Source: Aquatica leii
Taxonomy: Eukaryota; Arthropoda; Insecta; Coleoptera; Lampyridae
DNA: 64,000 nucleotides
Direction: 5' to 3'
Assembly (NCBI GenBank): GCA_035610365.1
Contig: CM069434.1
Location: 102,164,806-102,228,805, forward strand
In this document: positions 34,105 through 46,260 of the stretch, in pieces
Numbering within the stretch: the stretch's first letter is position 1
Layout of the letters: every line of letters begins with the position of its first letter
Translations under genes and position numbers: made by a program
Notes under the pieces: generated by a model
The model's input: the letters and a program-made list of their open reading frames with translations, nothing else
Databases searched by the model: none
Told to the model about the DNA's origin: nothing

Positions 34105-34472
34105 ACAAAATATAAAAATAGTCAAAATTTAAATACCAGGAGTATAAGGACGGAATAAACTAATACTTATTTGTAAAATAAAGGCTTAACTCATAAAATA
34201 AAATTAATCATATAAATACATGTGTAAGAAAATACGTTGATTTTTACGTGAGTATAAAAATATGTGGTTTATCAATTCTAACACTTTGTAACAATGCATA
34301 TAATTATGAATTGCAACGTTCAATGACTTAGTCATGTTTTAAAAACAAAAAAATTATTGGTCATTCTGTACAGTCAGCTGTCAGGTGCATCTTAGAGATT
34401 AACAATTACAATGCTATTTATATATTATAAAATAGGCATCTATTGGTATAAACTACTGCAATTACAAATATT

Positions 34473-35353
34473 TTACCAACCCAAACGATGCTGTGGGTTA
34501 GGGTGCATTTGCATAATTAAATTGCGAGATTCTCTTCTTAGTTCATAGCTTTGTCTAGCGGCAAAGTACAGAAAAACTGCAGCAAATGCATGTAGGAAAA
34601 ATGAGATTACTGCAAAACCATAAGACCAACTCAAGTAATTCCAGTTAGGATACATAAGCCAATCGCGACGAGCATGGGAACCACCAAATATTGCAACAGC
34701 CAAAAACATTAAAAATGCTGAAAAGAGTTTGTTATCACTTCTTTTCATTTACTAATAATTCTGAGAAATACTCGACTTACCCGTAATAACCAGACACACA
34801 AAGTCAATAATGCAAATTATCCACTCATATTGCAATATAAATTCAAGAGGCCATCTGCAGAGCTGACAAGCCATTGCTATTTGTGCACTGAAGCTGAGTA
34901 AAAAAGAAATCGTTACAAAAGTTTGTACGATAATTAACCACGCCGGCAACATCCATTCTCTTATGGCATTATATTCGTAACTAAAGACGTGGTTGCAACC
35001 ATTGAATAAGTGATCAAATTGATGATACGGATATCGAAAATCTTCAAAACAATATTCCCATAACCCCATATGTTTGAAATTCGAAAAAGTTTCTTCGAAG
35101 GATTGGACCCAATAAGGACTAAAAGAAATAAACAGTTATAATCCAACCGTAAGTTTCATTATATGTAAAAGCAATGAAAAACCATTTGATCTTACCTACA
35201 GAATGAAATTAATAACAGTAAACCTGCAATGTACGATAGTAGAGCCCCATTTACCAGGTAACCTGCAAAATCATAACTTTCGTTATAAAAAATGTATACT
35301 TATTTCATTTGCTTACTGGAAGCTTTTGGATAGTCGTTTTTTTCAAAACTCAT
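34473..35353 (-). CDS. Claudin-family four-pass membrane protein, four exons
   Basis: Exons on the minus strand: 35353-35317, 35262-35196, 35118-34781, 34717-34473. All introns have GT..AG borders, phases agree, and the sum of 687 nt gives 228 aa. Start is MSFEKNDYPKASS. Four hydrophobic spans lie near residues 14-34, 92-120, 131-160 and 178-200. The first loop has the claudin signature W38, G53-L54-W55, C58 and C76 (MGLWEYC). The short C-terminus ends RLGW. Insect claudins such as sinuous, mega, kune-kune and pickel build septate junctions in epithelia; which paralogue this is I cannot say. It has no stop or frameshift and is the only clear host gene in the window. The short introns (54, 77 and 63 bp) are typical of insects. 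Confidence 0.9.
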
Positions 35354-35880
35354 TTTGAAAAATCTTTTTCTAGACCATATAGAACTTAAAAACAGTAAAT
35401 TATAATTAGTGTTAATAAAAATGTTTACTAATCAAGTAACATATGACGCATAACCACGCCTTATAACTGCTTTGAATTTTTGAGCGGGAAAATAAATTAC
35501 TTTTTTAGTCATCGTTTAGTTTAAAACTAGACATGTTATTTCACGTTTTTCCAAGCTTATTAAGATTTAAGATGAGTTAATAACGTATTTATTTAAAATT
35601 GTTATACACTTTTCGTTATTATTTTTACTGTACCCGGAACCATAGCAAACCATAGTGTTAGATGTGTCCAGCCATATTATTATATAATTGAACACGGTTT
35701 TTAAAATATTTTAATAGAGCCAAAACACTTTGAAAAAATGTTTTAAATGTGAGCACCTACATTAGTTTGTACACATTTCTATTACTATCGATCTTACTAG
35801 AAATTTTTATTACGTTGTTTTTATTTTGGGGTTTCTTTTTTGGTCAAAGACAAAAATCGAATAAAAATCAGAGATAAAGA
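35354..35880. other. 5' flank of the claudin-like gene
   Basis: AT-rich. It should hold the gene's promoter and 5' untranslated region; I saw no clear TATA box, initiator or coding match. Confidence 0.45.
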
Positions 35881-35886
35881 ATAGCA

Positions 35887-36270
35887 CTTCGATAAGTTTA
35901 TGTGCATATACGGAGGTTCTGGAAAGGCTAGGTTCAGAGTCGTATTTAAAAAGAAGTTTGAACGACTAGATGAATTACGAAGATAGCAACCGGCGGTCAG
36001 AAAAGTTTTAAAACTACGCGTCGTTTTCTATCTGGTCACCAAAAAGTACTCAAGTACAAAGCCGTTATACGAAAATCTGTGGCGAGCATTATGGAATCAC
36101 AAGAGAGAAATGAAGTTCCACAATATCAAGAAATTGGCAGTACCCATGCTTGGTTATGGCTTAGGTCAACTGAATTGGAGGACAGTTCGAAATATGTTGG
36201 AGGTCGTCTTCCGTGGAATAGGCGTTCAAGTGTTAGTCTGCAGTTACCAACCAAGTAGAATATCGGGTTA
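35887..36270 (+). pseudogene. Macro-domain fragment of the gypsy family (copy B)
   Basis: The plus strand encodes DKFMCIYGGSGKARFRV, then after a deletion VFKKKFERLDELRR, a stop, VLKLRVVFYLVTKKYSSTKP, LYENLWRALWNHKREMKFHN, IKKLAVPMLGYGLGQLNWRT and VRNMLEVVFR, ending VCSYQPSRISG and a stop. This spans an OARD1/TARG1-like macro domain except its first strand and glycine loop. The Lys in LVTKK is kept. In the GCGLD motif the Asp, which I recall as catalytic in TARG1, is replaced (GYGLG). No pol lies upstream: the copy is truncated at 35887. Confidence 0.82.
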
Positions 36271-36281
36271 AGAAAAGTTCA

Positions 36282-37220
36282 TTGACTGCTACTTTTATGC
36301 TCAAAGAAGTTGCCGAAATGGAGAGAACTGCCGCTATCGCCACGATCCTTTCTACCGGAGTCGCATCCAGTTTCTTGTTCTGGAACAGAACAATCTTAAT
36401 TTATGTAGAAAATTCTCGACACAGCCCAGCACACAATTCTGCATCGGCCATTATCCGGATTTTTTCCGGCAACGCCGGGTAAATGCTGGCAACGGCACAT
36501 TAATAATGGATACGTTGTCTGTACACTGGCCCAGTAAACGCCAAACGGTAATGTAATTTAATTTTATTTCGATATTTTTGTGCTGTTGGTAGTTAAGTTT
36601 CTTTTATGTTACTTCTCTGCAAGAGCGCAGCTAATTGGCTAAGAGTTGAAGACTGAAGACATGTGACAAATTATTGTTTTGTTTACGTTTGTGCACGCGT
36701 TTTCCCAATAATCCGATTCAGAATGAAATTCTCGTTGTATTGCACTTAAATAAAGTATTCACTACTGTTTAAACAGCAAACAGTGAGATACGTTTTATTA
36801 AACAGTTCATTATCAATACTACAGAATTTGCCTCCAAAGATAGTGAATTGCTTAAAATGTTACCAGCAACTACTATAGAAAAACTAGAAAATTTAAACAT
36901 TTGCAAACAAATTTAAAAAAGAGCGTCGTAGTTTTGTCTGATTTCGTCATCAAAAGCGCAGCATAATGCGCACTGGCTAAATATGTTACACAAAGATCAA
37001 AGTGCCGCCTGTGAAGTGAAACTACTGAATTGTTTCTATACTGTGTATCAGAGCCAGTACTGCTGCTTCAGGGCTTACAATGCACAGCCGTTAAAGGACC
37101 AGTAAAAAATGTTTGTTGGAAGAGAACAGCAATATATAAAAAGTATTCAAAAGGGGCTGAGGTCAGCTTTTCGAAGTTGGAAGTTAAGAAGACTGTCGGT
37201 TTAAGATAAATAAGTGATAA
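36282..37220 (+). repeat. 3' flank and LTR fragments of macro-gypsy copy B
   Basis: 36282-36394 matches the segment between macro domain and LTR in copy C (CGCTATCGCCACGATC; CTTGTTCTGGAACAGAAC). About 36395-36430 is a small LTR piece (AGAAAATTCTCGACACAG). About 37100-37205 is another (AAAAAGTATTCAAAAGG; TCAGCTTTTCGAAGTTG). About 0.7 kb of unrelated sequence without coding matches sits between. 37206-37445 is AT-rich, with a (TA)n run near 37340, and leads to the array. Confidence 0.7.
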
Positions 37221-37445
37221 ACATGTGTGCTAAGATAAATAGATAGAGTGCCGGTATAAGCGCACGTGCTTTTAATGTAAACAAATACCGGTTTAGATAA
37301 ACAGAAGTTATCGCGTACATTATTTTTCGAGTGATAGTTATATATATATATATATAAATTAGTGTGAGTGTTTTTCTTAAATTTAGTTAGGTTTAATTAG
37401 TTATGTGTAGTTCTAATCGTGTAATTTGTTTATAAATATATTAGC

Positions 37446-38794
37446 TGCACTGCGCCGTTGTTGCCAAGAAAGCCGGCTAGCTTCTGGATCGGAGGCAGGG
37501 TGCGTAGGTGCACGTGCTAGCTGCAATAAAAATTGTGGGCGCCAACTAAACGAACCACCTAAACTAAAAAAATAGAAAGTGACACCACAAACGACGGTGG
37601 TCAGTTCAGTAAATAAAAAGAAAAAAAACGTATTAACTAAAAGTAAGGTATATATTTGGCTATTGAGGTAGAGTTGTAATCAGTTGTAAAATAGAACATA
37701 AACAGAATTATTATGTACACGTGTTGGGTGCTTTAGACACGATCACCTAATAAATTGTAGTTGGTAGTACTTAAGAAAAAAGATAAAACCCTATAGTCAA
37801 GTTTTTTTTACGTTATGCGATATATCAATGCGATTTTTAATTGATTGAATTAAGGCAGGCAAACACATACAGATACAAAAATCAGGGGACTCTCGGTTCC
37901 AATAACACCTACTTACTACAGGGTAAGTTACCTTGCATGCTGAACCCTAGTATCTCTAACACGTTTGGGGAGGCGAACGATTTAACCTACGAAAAATCTT
38001 ATAGGTAAATTTACCAACTTAATTACGTTAATCTCGGCCAACGTATTACTTGTGGCTACGTAGAAGGAGCTCCCTATACCAGCATAAGAATACCCACACA
38101 CATTGTGTTCTTAAAATAACCCGACCCCTCGCCTACTCTTAACTGCGGAGATCTATTAGTGAATTTGTTAAAACAACTTGTTATTGTCCCGACAGTCTAA
38201 CAGTAATTTGGTTAAGGCCTTATTTAATATATATATATTGTATTATGTTGTCGTAGGTAGCAGTACGGTTGGCAGTCCTTTCCGCACGCTTAAGCCAGGG
38301 AATCCTTAGAAGGTGTGAACAGCAAATAAAAAAAGGTCAATACCTGTGTCATTCGTAAGGCACTTCCAATGGGGTACTCTTTGGCAACATCGCTTGAATA
38401 AACATATCTTCTTTTTAGAAACGACCGATTAGAACTATCCCCTCTAAGTGGTGGACTACTTTAGGGTTTGGTCACAATGGAACTAGCCGCTAAAATTTTA
38501 ATTATGAGTTTTGTTTTATTCTTAGAAGTTACGTTTATTTTTTCTTTTACCCCAATGGTAATTCTGGGCAATCATGAATTTTACAACTTTAAATTTTTGT
38601 TTGTGATCTAAAGCACTTCAACTTTGCAAATAAAATCTACTCTTGTTGTTTTATCTAGTTCTAATCATAATCTCAAGATAACCCCGGAAATACCTTACGA
38701 AGACCCGCCAAAGTATCAACAAATTTTTAACCCTGTAGTGGCGGCAACCCACATTTCATTCCAAAATACTGCTTGTAACTTTTCAAATGTTACA
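37446..38794 (-). repeat. Array LTR 1 (outer 3' LTR)
   Basis: 1,349 bp, TG...CA ends on the plus strand. Differs from the other LTRs mostly in A or T run lengths and a few substitutions. Left neighbour is the TSD TAGC. A short plus-strand open stretch near its right end is a shadow. Confidence 0.92.
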
Positions 38795-38807
38795 CTCTCC
38801 CTCCGCC
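38795..38807 (-). promoter_or_regulatory. Polypurine tract, unit 1
   Basis: GGCGGAGGGAGAG on the minus strand, touching the LTR edge; expected site of plus-strand priming. Confidence 0.85.
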
Positions 38808-39401
38808 AAATTTACCACTGGGGCAGAAAATGATTCGTAAAACTCTAACAACACCGCTTATACTAAACACTGATTAATGCTATAATTACAAGAACACCTC
38901 GAAACGCAAACCCACTCCATGTTTGGAATGGTGAAATTCTACATCCAATTCCGGTTCGATTACAAAAACTGTGATCACCTATAGGAGAATTGTAAAAGAG
39001 AATATCGAATTCTACTCTATTCACGAAACGCGACTAGCAAAACCATCGTAATGTCTGAATTCTTAAAACCATATGAAAATTCCAGTTCATAAACAAAAAG
39101 GTTACTTTTTTCTAGCCCAAACTTCGTAGGCCTACTTATAACTAACTTAATTTAATTTTTTAATTAATTCTGGTTCAGCTAAGCGACTGGCATTAGTTTA
39201 TACTACAAAACCTAAATCTAGCTATTTACACCTAATCCAGGGCCAAGGCGCCAAACTCAGTTAAAAAAATCTATTCTGTCAATCATTCAACAGCAAAAAT
39301 TGCAAAAAGAAAATGTTTCTGGGGCGAACTGGTTCTCAACCCCCATAGTAGAATCTCAAATCAGAGAAATATTTCTAAAAAAATAATCTTAACAAAAAAT
39401 T
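38808..39401. other. Non-coding 3' internal region, unit 1
   Basis: About 0.6 kb between the purine tract and the end of integrase. No env-like or accessory reading frame seen. Shared by all three units; units 1 and 3 are more alike here than either is to unit 2. Confidence 0.7.
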
Positions 39402-42400
39402 TTATAGTGGGTTTGCTTTCAAATCTTTAATGTGGAAAACTCCTACATCCTTGCCTTTTTCATCCTTTAGTCGATAGGTAAGTCGACCAGTAACTTCACT
39501 AACTGTACATTTTACATATTTCGGGGCTAACTTCCGAGAAAAATGATCACTAGCGTTAGACAGCGCAAAGTTTTTCTTCCACACGGTGTCTCCTTTCTTA
39601 AAAGTTAAAGGTCGTTTGCGTAAGTCATATCGATTTTTATATCTCTCATAAGCAGCCTTCAAACGTGCTTTAACCTTCTGATGTAATTCACTGACATTAT
39701 TAACATCCGTCACTATCTGTTCTCGGTCAGCTAATGTAACATTTTCAGGGTTGGCTTCACGCAACTTTCCATAATAATCTCCACTGTTAGGTACAGTCCT
39801 ACCAAAATTTAAGAAAGAGGGTGAATGACCGGTTACCTCATGTACAGCATTACGAATGGCATGAGCAATTTTGTACAGATAAACATCCCAAGTGCGATGA
39901 TCTTCTTCTACAAATGAACGTAAGCAAGTACCAATCACTTTATTAACGCGCTCCACTGGATTCACTTGAGGGTGATAGTTTGCATTGTACCACACGTTCA
40001 CTTTGTATTCAGTCATAAGATTCTTGAATAAAGTACTAGTAAACTGTGTACCGTTATCACACATATGATAATCTGTGGCACACCAAACATCAAAAAGGTT
40101 TCCTCAATCAACCTAGTAACTGATGAAGAAGTCGCATTCTTTAAGGCATGGACAATAACAAATTTAGTGAACCAATCTGAAATGACTAAAATGTAGGTAT
40201 TGCCTTTCTTGGTACGCGGAAATGGTCATATCAAATCAATGGAAAGTAATTGAAATTCTACTTGCTTTTGTTTTTCCATTAATCCCGGGTGTAACATATT
40301 GGTAACCTTACTAGCGTTTCAAACGTTTCACCTAAGAACATTTACTTAATGTTAAATTTCATCCTCGACCAATAATAAATTTTCACAATTATACTGAAAG
40401 TTTTAAAAACTCCCAAGTGTCCAGATAGGAGATTATTATGACAGTATTTTAAAGTATCCATTCTACGAGACTTCGGAACCAACATTTTCTATTCGATTAG
40501 TATGGAAATGATATTATGCTTGTTAGCCACATACTTGTAAATTATTTCATCCTCTACTTTAAAATTAGGATATCGCTCCGAATTAGCTAAAATTTTTCAA
40601 GTAATTGTTGGTACCAACGATCTTTGTCTTCGATTGAAATAGATATGGAATGCAAGTTAATAGGTGCTCGCGATAAAGCATCCGGCACTACATTGAATTT
40701 TCCTTTCCGGTGTACAATGTTAAAATCAAACTGATTTAACCTTACGCTCCACCTGGCTAAACGTCCACTTGGGCTTTGAATAGTACCGAGTCATTTGAGA
40801 GCTTGGTTATCCGTAATTACGGCAAATTTAGTTCCTTCAATATAAGGTCTGTACTTTTCGATACCGAAAAGAATTGCACAGCACTCCTTTTCCATCGCAT
40901 GATAATTTTTTTCTTGCTTAGTGAGTGTTCGACTAGCATAGGCAATGACTTTCTCGTTTTCTCCTTCACCTTGGACAAGAATTGCACCTAAGCCTCACAT
41001 CTCACGCATCGGTTTGGATAACAAATGGTTTACGAAAATCAGGGCTCGCAAGTACAGGAGCTGAAACTAATAAATTTTTCAAAATATTGAAAGCATTGTC
41101 TGCCTGTGCAGTCCAAATGATTTTCTGTCCTTTGCTTTTTCCTTTAAGAAGTGCCAAGAGTGGGCTGGCAATAGTTGAGTATGACGGAATAAACCGACGA
41201 TACCATCCAGACATTCCCAGAAAACGTTTAATCTCGGTAGCTGTAGTGGGCGTAGGATAGCTAGTAATTGCCTCAACTTTAGCAGGAGATGTTCTTAAGC
41301 CGACAGCATCAACAACAAATCCCAAATATTCAAGAGATGGCCGACAGAATTCACATTTCTCAAAATTTACCGTCAGACCTGCGCGTATTAGTTGTGACGC
41401 AACTTTTTCTAACGTCTTCATGTGGTCTTGAAACGTGGCAGACACAATGATAATATCATCCAAATAGACGAACACTCCTTCCAGTTCAGGTCCAAACAAT
41501 CGATCCATTAGCCGTTGTAGGGTTTGAGGACTATTGTGAAGACCAAAAGGAAGAACGGTAAACTCAAATAAACCTCGCCTCGGCACAGTGAATGCTGTTT
41601 TCTCCTTAGATTCTGGCGAAAGAGGGATTTGCCAAAAAGCCTTCCGTAGGTCAATAGAAGATAAGAAACGAGCATCCCTTAGGCGATCTAGAATGTCACT
41701 TACATAAGGTAGTGGATAAGCATCTGGTTTGGTTATTTCGTTTAATCTTCTACCATCGAAACAAAAACGAAGATCACCTGATTTCTTCTTAACCATAACT
41801 ATTGGGCTATTCCAAGAACTGTTAGATGGTTGAATGACACCTAATTTTAACATTTCGTCTACTTCCATATTAACCTTCTCTAACATTGCCGGTGACAAGG
41901 GAAAGTAACGTTGCTTGATGGGTCGAACGTTGCCAGTATCAATCACATGTTCGACTAAATGAGTTTTACCTAATCGATCAGTCCCCATGGTTTTATACTG
42001 CTCAATGATGCTTTCTAATTGCTGACATTCTTCACTAGAGAGATCAGAACGAGACTGGATGACTTTAACACTACTAACGCAACTCGATGGTATATCAGCC
42101 ACCACGTATTCATCCTTAGCATAATCTGTTTTCAATTTAAAAATATAACAAAAATCGATACCTAGGGTTAATGGATATTCCACCGTATCAGAAACGATTG
42201 CTGACAGATTATGAGTTACATCATCCACCGTTAAAGACATTACAACCGTACCTAAAACGTTTTGCTTAGCTCCATCCGCAGAAAATACATTCAAAAAGGA
42301 ATGTCGATTCAATTTAAGATTTAATTTGTTGATTAAGGTGAGTCCATCTCGTCCAAGAATGGTTCGATTCGCCCTGGGTCCAACAATGCTAGAATTCGTA

Positions 42401-42590
42401 CACCGTTAACATGAACAACCATATAACCTCGATTATCTAAACCACGATGTTCAAACAGGGTACTAACAGTAGCATTCAAACAACAAAACTTTCGAACACG
42501 CATCAGCCAATCTTGCCATTCATTGCTATCAGTCTTACAAGCATAAGGACGATAGGATAAGCGGCCGTCACCTACCTCCGTCCTGCTCCG
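39402..42590 (-). pseudogene. Gypsy pol, unit 1
   Basis: Protease-RT-RNase H-integrase on the minus strand in broken frames. 41002-42312 covers RT with SSIDLRKAFWQIPLSPESKE, LPFGLHNSPQTLQRLMDRLF and the catalytic FVYLDDIIIVS, and ends in RNase H after IQTDA, where this unit has a small rearrangement (CCTCACATCTCACG). The protease part has lost one C near 42370. 39402-40064 is the integrase end, with CDNGTQF and NPVERVN. Around 40235-40560 the sequence differs from units 2 and 3 at dozens of sites, as if copied from a relative. RNase H has TGA for Trp near 40788 and integrase a TGA near 40228, as in the other units. Confidence 0.9.
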
Positions 42591-44120
42591 TTTTTGACAC
42601 TTTGTACAGTTACTAAAGGTTACATCAGGAGTTCCACAAATATAACAAAAATATTTACGCTCTTCCAAACATGTGTGAAAAGTATGTCCTAGTTTGGAAC
42701 AGTTAAAGCATCTGGTGCTAGCTCGAGCACGATTACCTATTGATCGGCTTCTAAAATTTGTACGGGGATTAGTATCCGTAGAAAACTTCGAATCAGATGC
42801 CGCGGGCAAAGTACTGACTTTTACCAATGAAGCAGCAGCTAAGTCAGGTTCCAATGGTTTACTAATGGGACTTTGAGAATAAAATAATTCGCTCCTGCGT
42901 TCGACTTCTTCCATCTGCTTACAAAGGTACCGGAAATCATCAAAAAGAATGTACTGGTATGAAGGCTAATTGTTGAGCATATTTCGGCATTAAATTATGC
43001 ATCACAATACGCAATTGCTTGTTGATGTTGGGAGGTTCATGCATTCTAGTCATTAAGTTCTGCATGACTGCGATAAAAAGTGAGCCGGTTCGTTACTGGC
43101 TTGCTTCCGCGACCGAATTTCATCCCATAACGCATCATCGTAATCCGAAGGAACATAGGTAGATTTCAATAAGTTAATCAATTCATTCCATGAGTTAACA
43201 CTAGCTCTCACCGACCTAAACCATATCAACGCCTGTTCACTAAACAACTCAACCGCACTTTCAAAGAGAACTTCGTCCGAAACACGACGTGAAATTTTTA
43301 ATTCATTTACTCGCTCTAAAAGCGCATTGACACCCATTATCGAAGTATCACCTGTAAATTTCAAACGCCATTTTTCGATTGATTCTGGTCGTAGGTAATA
43401 TGGTGCAAGAGGTGCAAACGAAGGGCCAGCTGCTGGATTGAAAATGTGATTAGAAGTAGACCGTCTTTGAGACTCCACCGGTAAAGCGAAATTGTTGTTT
43501 ACATTACTGTTGTTTCCACGTTCAGCGTCGTCCTGGTCTAAAACTATGGCTTCCACCTTTCCTGCTAAAATAGGAGAACTTTCAGTCTGAAATCCTTGAG
43601 AGACCACGGTATGAGGTGCTTCATCAGTCTCCATCAATTTCGAACTAGATTTAGCTTCAATGTTAATGACATCAAGAACGTGTGTTACATCATTAATAGA
43701 AATTTGCTGCGATTCGGATGCCTCCAAGACAAGGTTCAAAATATCACCAGCTCTATCCAATAAAGTTTTTATAGCCGAAGAAACTTCTTTTGGTAATGAC
43801 GATTCGTGTTCGACACAATATTGCAACCTTCTGATGACGTGTTCTATGCGTTGTGATAAAATTTCAGCAATGTTCGAAGTTGGTGCTGTCAAGAATTTGT
43901 TTACTTCAACTTCCAATTTGGTAATTTTCGAATTGCAAGTGTCTATATGAGTTTGATAACCACACAGAACGGGTGAAGAAACCTGGGATCCCCTACGTAA
44001 TAATAATCTTAATTCCGCTCTCCGTTGATCAGCTGTTAACTTTTCCGGATCACTACCTCTTATCAAAAGTTCCCAACTTACTTCGTCAGTTAATAATCGT
44101 CCAACTTTAATTGTCGCCAT
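42580..44120 (-). pseudogene. Gypsy gag, unit 1 (frameshifted)
   Basis: Same protein as the open gag of unit 2, but one base is missing in an A run after EPAHF (near 43077), giving a premature end at 355 aa. A further indel near 42940 shifts the distal part. The zinc knuckles at 42600-42720 are readable. At the gag end this unit has five T in the run, so gag text passes into pol text (CQKRSRTEVGDGR) in one frame. Confidence 0.88.
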
Positions 44121-44280
44121 AATATTGCTTTATATATACCTCACAATTATAATACAAACTAGATTAGAAAGTCTAATACTTAAAGTAATTTACAAGAAAC
44201 TGTAACTAGTTGGAAAAACGAGAAAAACGAAAAAAAAAGAATAAATTGCAGAAATAAATTGATGCACGTTGACGTTAGTC

Positions 44281-44300
44281 GGGCCCCACGTTGGGCGCCA
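44281..44300 (-). promoter_or_regulatory. Primer-binding-like site, unit 1
   Basis: TGGCGCCCAACGTGGGGCCC on the minus strand, six bases inside the LTR edge. It begins TGG, as sites complementary to a tRNA CCA end do. The tRNA was not identified. Confidence 0.75.
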
Positions 44301-44306
44301 TTTTCT

Positions 44307-45665
44307 TGCACTGCGCCGTTGTTGCCAAGAAAGCCGGCTAGCTTCTGGATCGGAGGCAGGGTGCGTAGGTGCACGTGCTAGCTGCAATAAAAATTGTGGG
44401 CGCCAACTAAACGAACCACCTAAACTAAAAAAATAGAAAGGGACACCACAAACGACGGTGGTCAGTTCAGTAAATAAAAAGAAAAAAAACGTATTAACTA
44501 AAAGTAAGGTATATATTTGGCTATTGAGGTAGAGTTGTAATCAGTTGTAAAATAGAACATAAACAGAATTATTATGTACACGTGTTGGGTGCTTTAGACA
44601 CGATCACCTAATAAATTGTAGTTGGTAGTACTTAAGAAAAAAAAGATAAAAAAACCCTATAGTCAAGTTTTTTTTTTACGTTATGCGATATATCAATGCG
44701 ATTTTTAATTGATTGAATTAAGGCAGGCAAACACATACAGATACAAAAAAATCAGGGGACTCTCGGTTCCAATAACACCTACTTACTACAGGGTAAGTTA
44801 CCTTGCATGCTGAACCCTAGTATCTCTAACACGTTTGGGGAGGCGAACGATTTAACCTAAGAAAAAATCTTATAGGTAAATTTACCAACTTAATTACGTT
44901 AATCTCGGCCAACGTATTACTTGTGGCTATGTAGAAGGAGCTCCCTATACCAGCATAAGAATACCCACACACATTGTGTTCTTAAAATAACCCGACCCCT
45001 CGCCTACTCTTAACTGCGGAGATCTATTAGTGAATTTGTTAAAACAACTTGTTATTGTCCCGACAGTCTAACAGTAATTTGGTTAAGGCCTTATTTAATA
45101 TATATATATTGTATTATGTTGTCGTAGGTAGCAGTACGGTTGGCAGTCCTTTCCGCACGCTTAAGCCAGGGAATCCTTAGAAGGTGTGAACAGCAAATAA
45201 AAAAAGGTCAATACCTGTGTCATTCGTAAGGCACTTCCAATGGGGTACTCTTTGGCAACATCGCTTGAATAAACATATCTTCTTTTTAGAAACGACCGAT
45301 TAGAACTATCCCCTCTAAGTGGTGGACTACTTTAGGGTTTGGTCACAATGGAACTAGCCGCTAAAATTTTAATTATGAGTTTTGTTTTATTCTTAGAAGT
45401 TACGTTTATTTTTTCTTTTACCCCAATGGTAATTCTGGGCAATCATGAATTTTACAACTTTAAATTTTTGTTTGTGATCTAAAGCACTTCAACTTTGCAA
45501 ATAAAATCTACTCTTGTTGTTTTATCTAGTTCTAATCATAATCTCAAGATAACCCCGGAAATACCTTACGAAGACCCGCCAAAGTATCAACAAATTTTTA
45601 ACCCTGTAGTGGCGGCAACCCACATTTCATTCCAAAATACTGCTTGTAACTTTTCAAATGTTACA
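44307..45665 (-). repeat. Array LTR 2 (shared by units 1 and 2)
   Basis: 1,359 bp; serves as 5' LTR of unit 1 and 3' LTR of unit 2 on the minus strand. Confidence 0.92.
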
Positions 45666-45678
45666 CTCTCCCTCCGCC
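45666..45678 (-). promoter_or_regulatory. Polypurine tract, unit 2
   Basis: Same purine tract as unit 1, directly beside the LTR. Confidence 0.85.
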
Positions 45679-46260
45679 AAATTTACCACTGGGGCAGAAA
45701 ATGATTCGTAAAACTCTAACAACACCGCTTATACTAAACACTGATTAATGCTATAATTACAAGAACACCTCGAAACGCAAACCCACTCCATGTTTGGAAT
45801 GGTGAAATTCTACATCCAATTCCGGTTCGATTACAAAAACTGTGATCACCTATAGGAGAATTGTAAAAGAGAATATCGAATTCTACTCTATTCACGAAAC
45901 GCGACTAGCAAAACCATCGTAATGTCTGAATTCTTAAAACCATATGAAAATTCCAGTTCATAAACAAAAAGGTTACTTTTTTCTAGCCCAAACTTCGTAG
46001 GCCTACTTATAACTAACTTAAAAATTAATTCTGGTTCAGCTAAGCGACTGGCATTAGTTTATACTACAAAACCTAAATCTAGCTATTTACACTTAATCCA
46101 GGGCCAAGGCGCCAAACTCAGTTAAAAAATCTGTCGATCATTCAACAGCAAAAATTGCAAAAGAAAATGTTTCTGGGTCGAACTGGTTCTCAACCCCCAT
46201 TACTAGAATCACAAATCAGAAAAATATTTCTAAAAAAAATAATCTTAACTAAAAAAAGTT
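45679..46260. other. Non-coding 3' internal region, unit 2
   Basis: As in unit 1 but with small indels and substitutions of its own (for example CTGTCGATCATTC instead of CTATTCTGTCAATCATTC). Confidence 0.7.

Noticed and set aside
38624-38833. A 69-codon plus-strand open stretch repeated identically at 45495 and 52353
   Set aside because: It lies mostly inside the LTR and crosses its edge; identity just follows LTR identity. No domain, and it opposes the element's coding strand.
38808-39401. Possible env or accessory gene at the 3' end of the array units
   Set aside because: Searched both strands of the 0.6-kb region in all units; no frame of useful length or recognisable motif.
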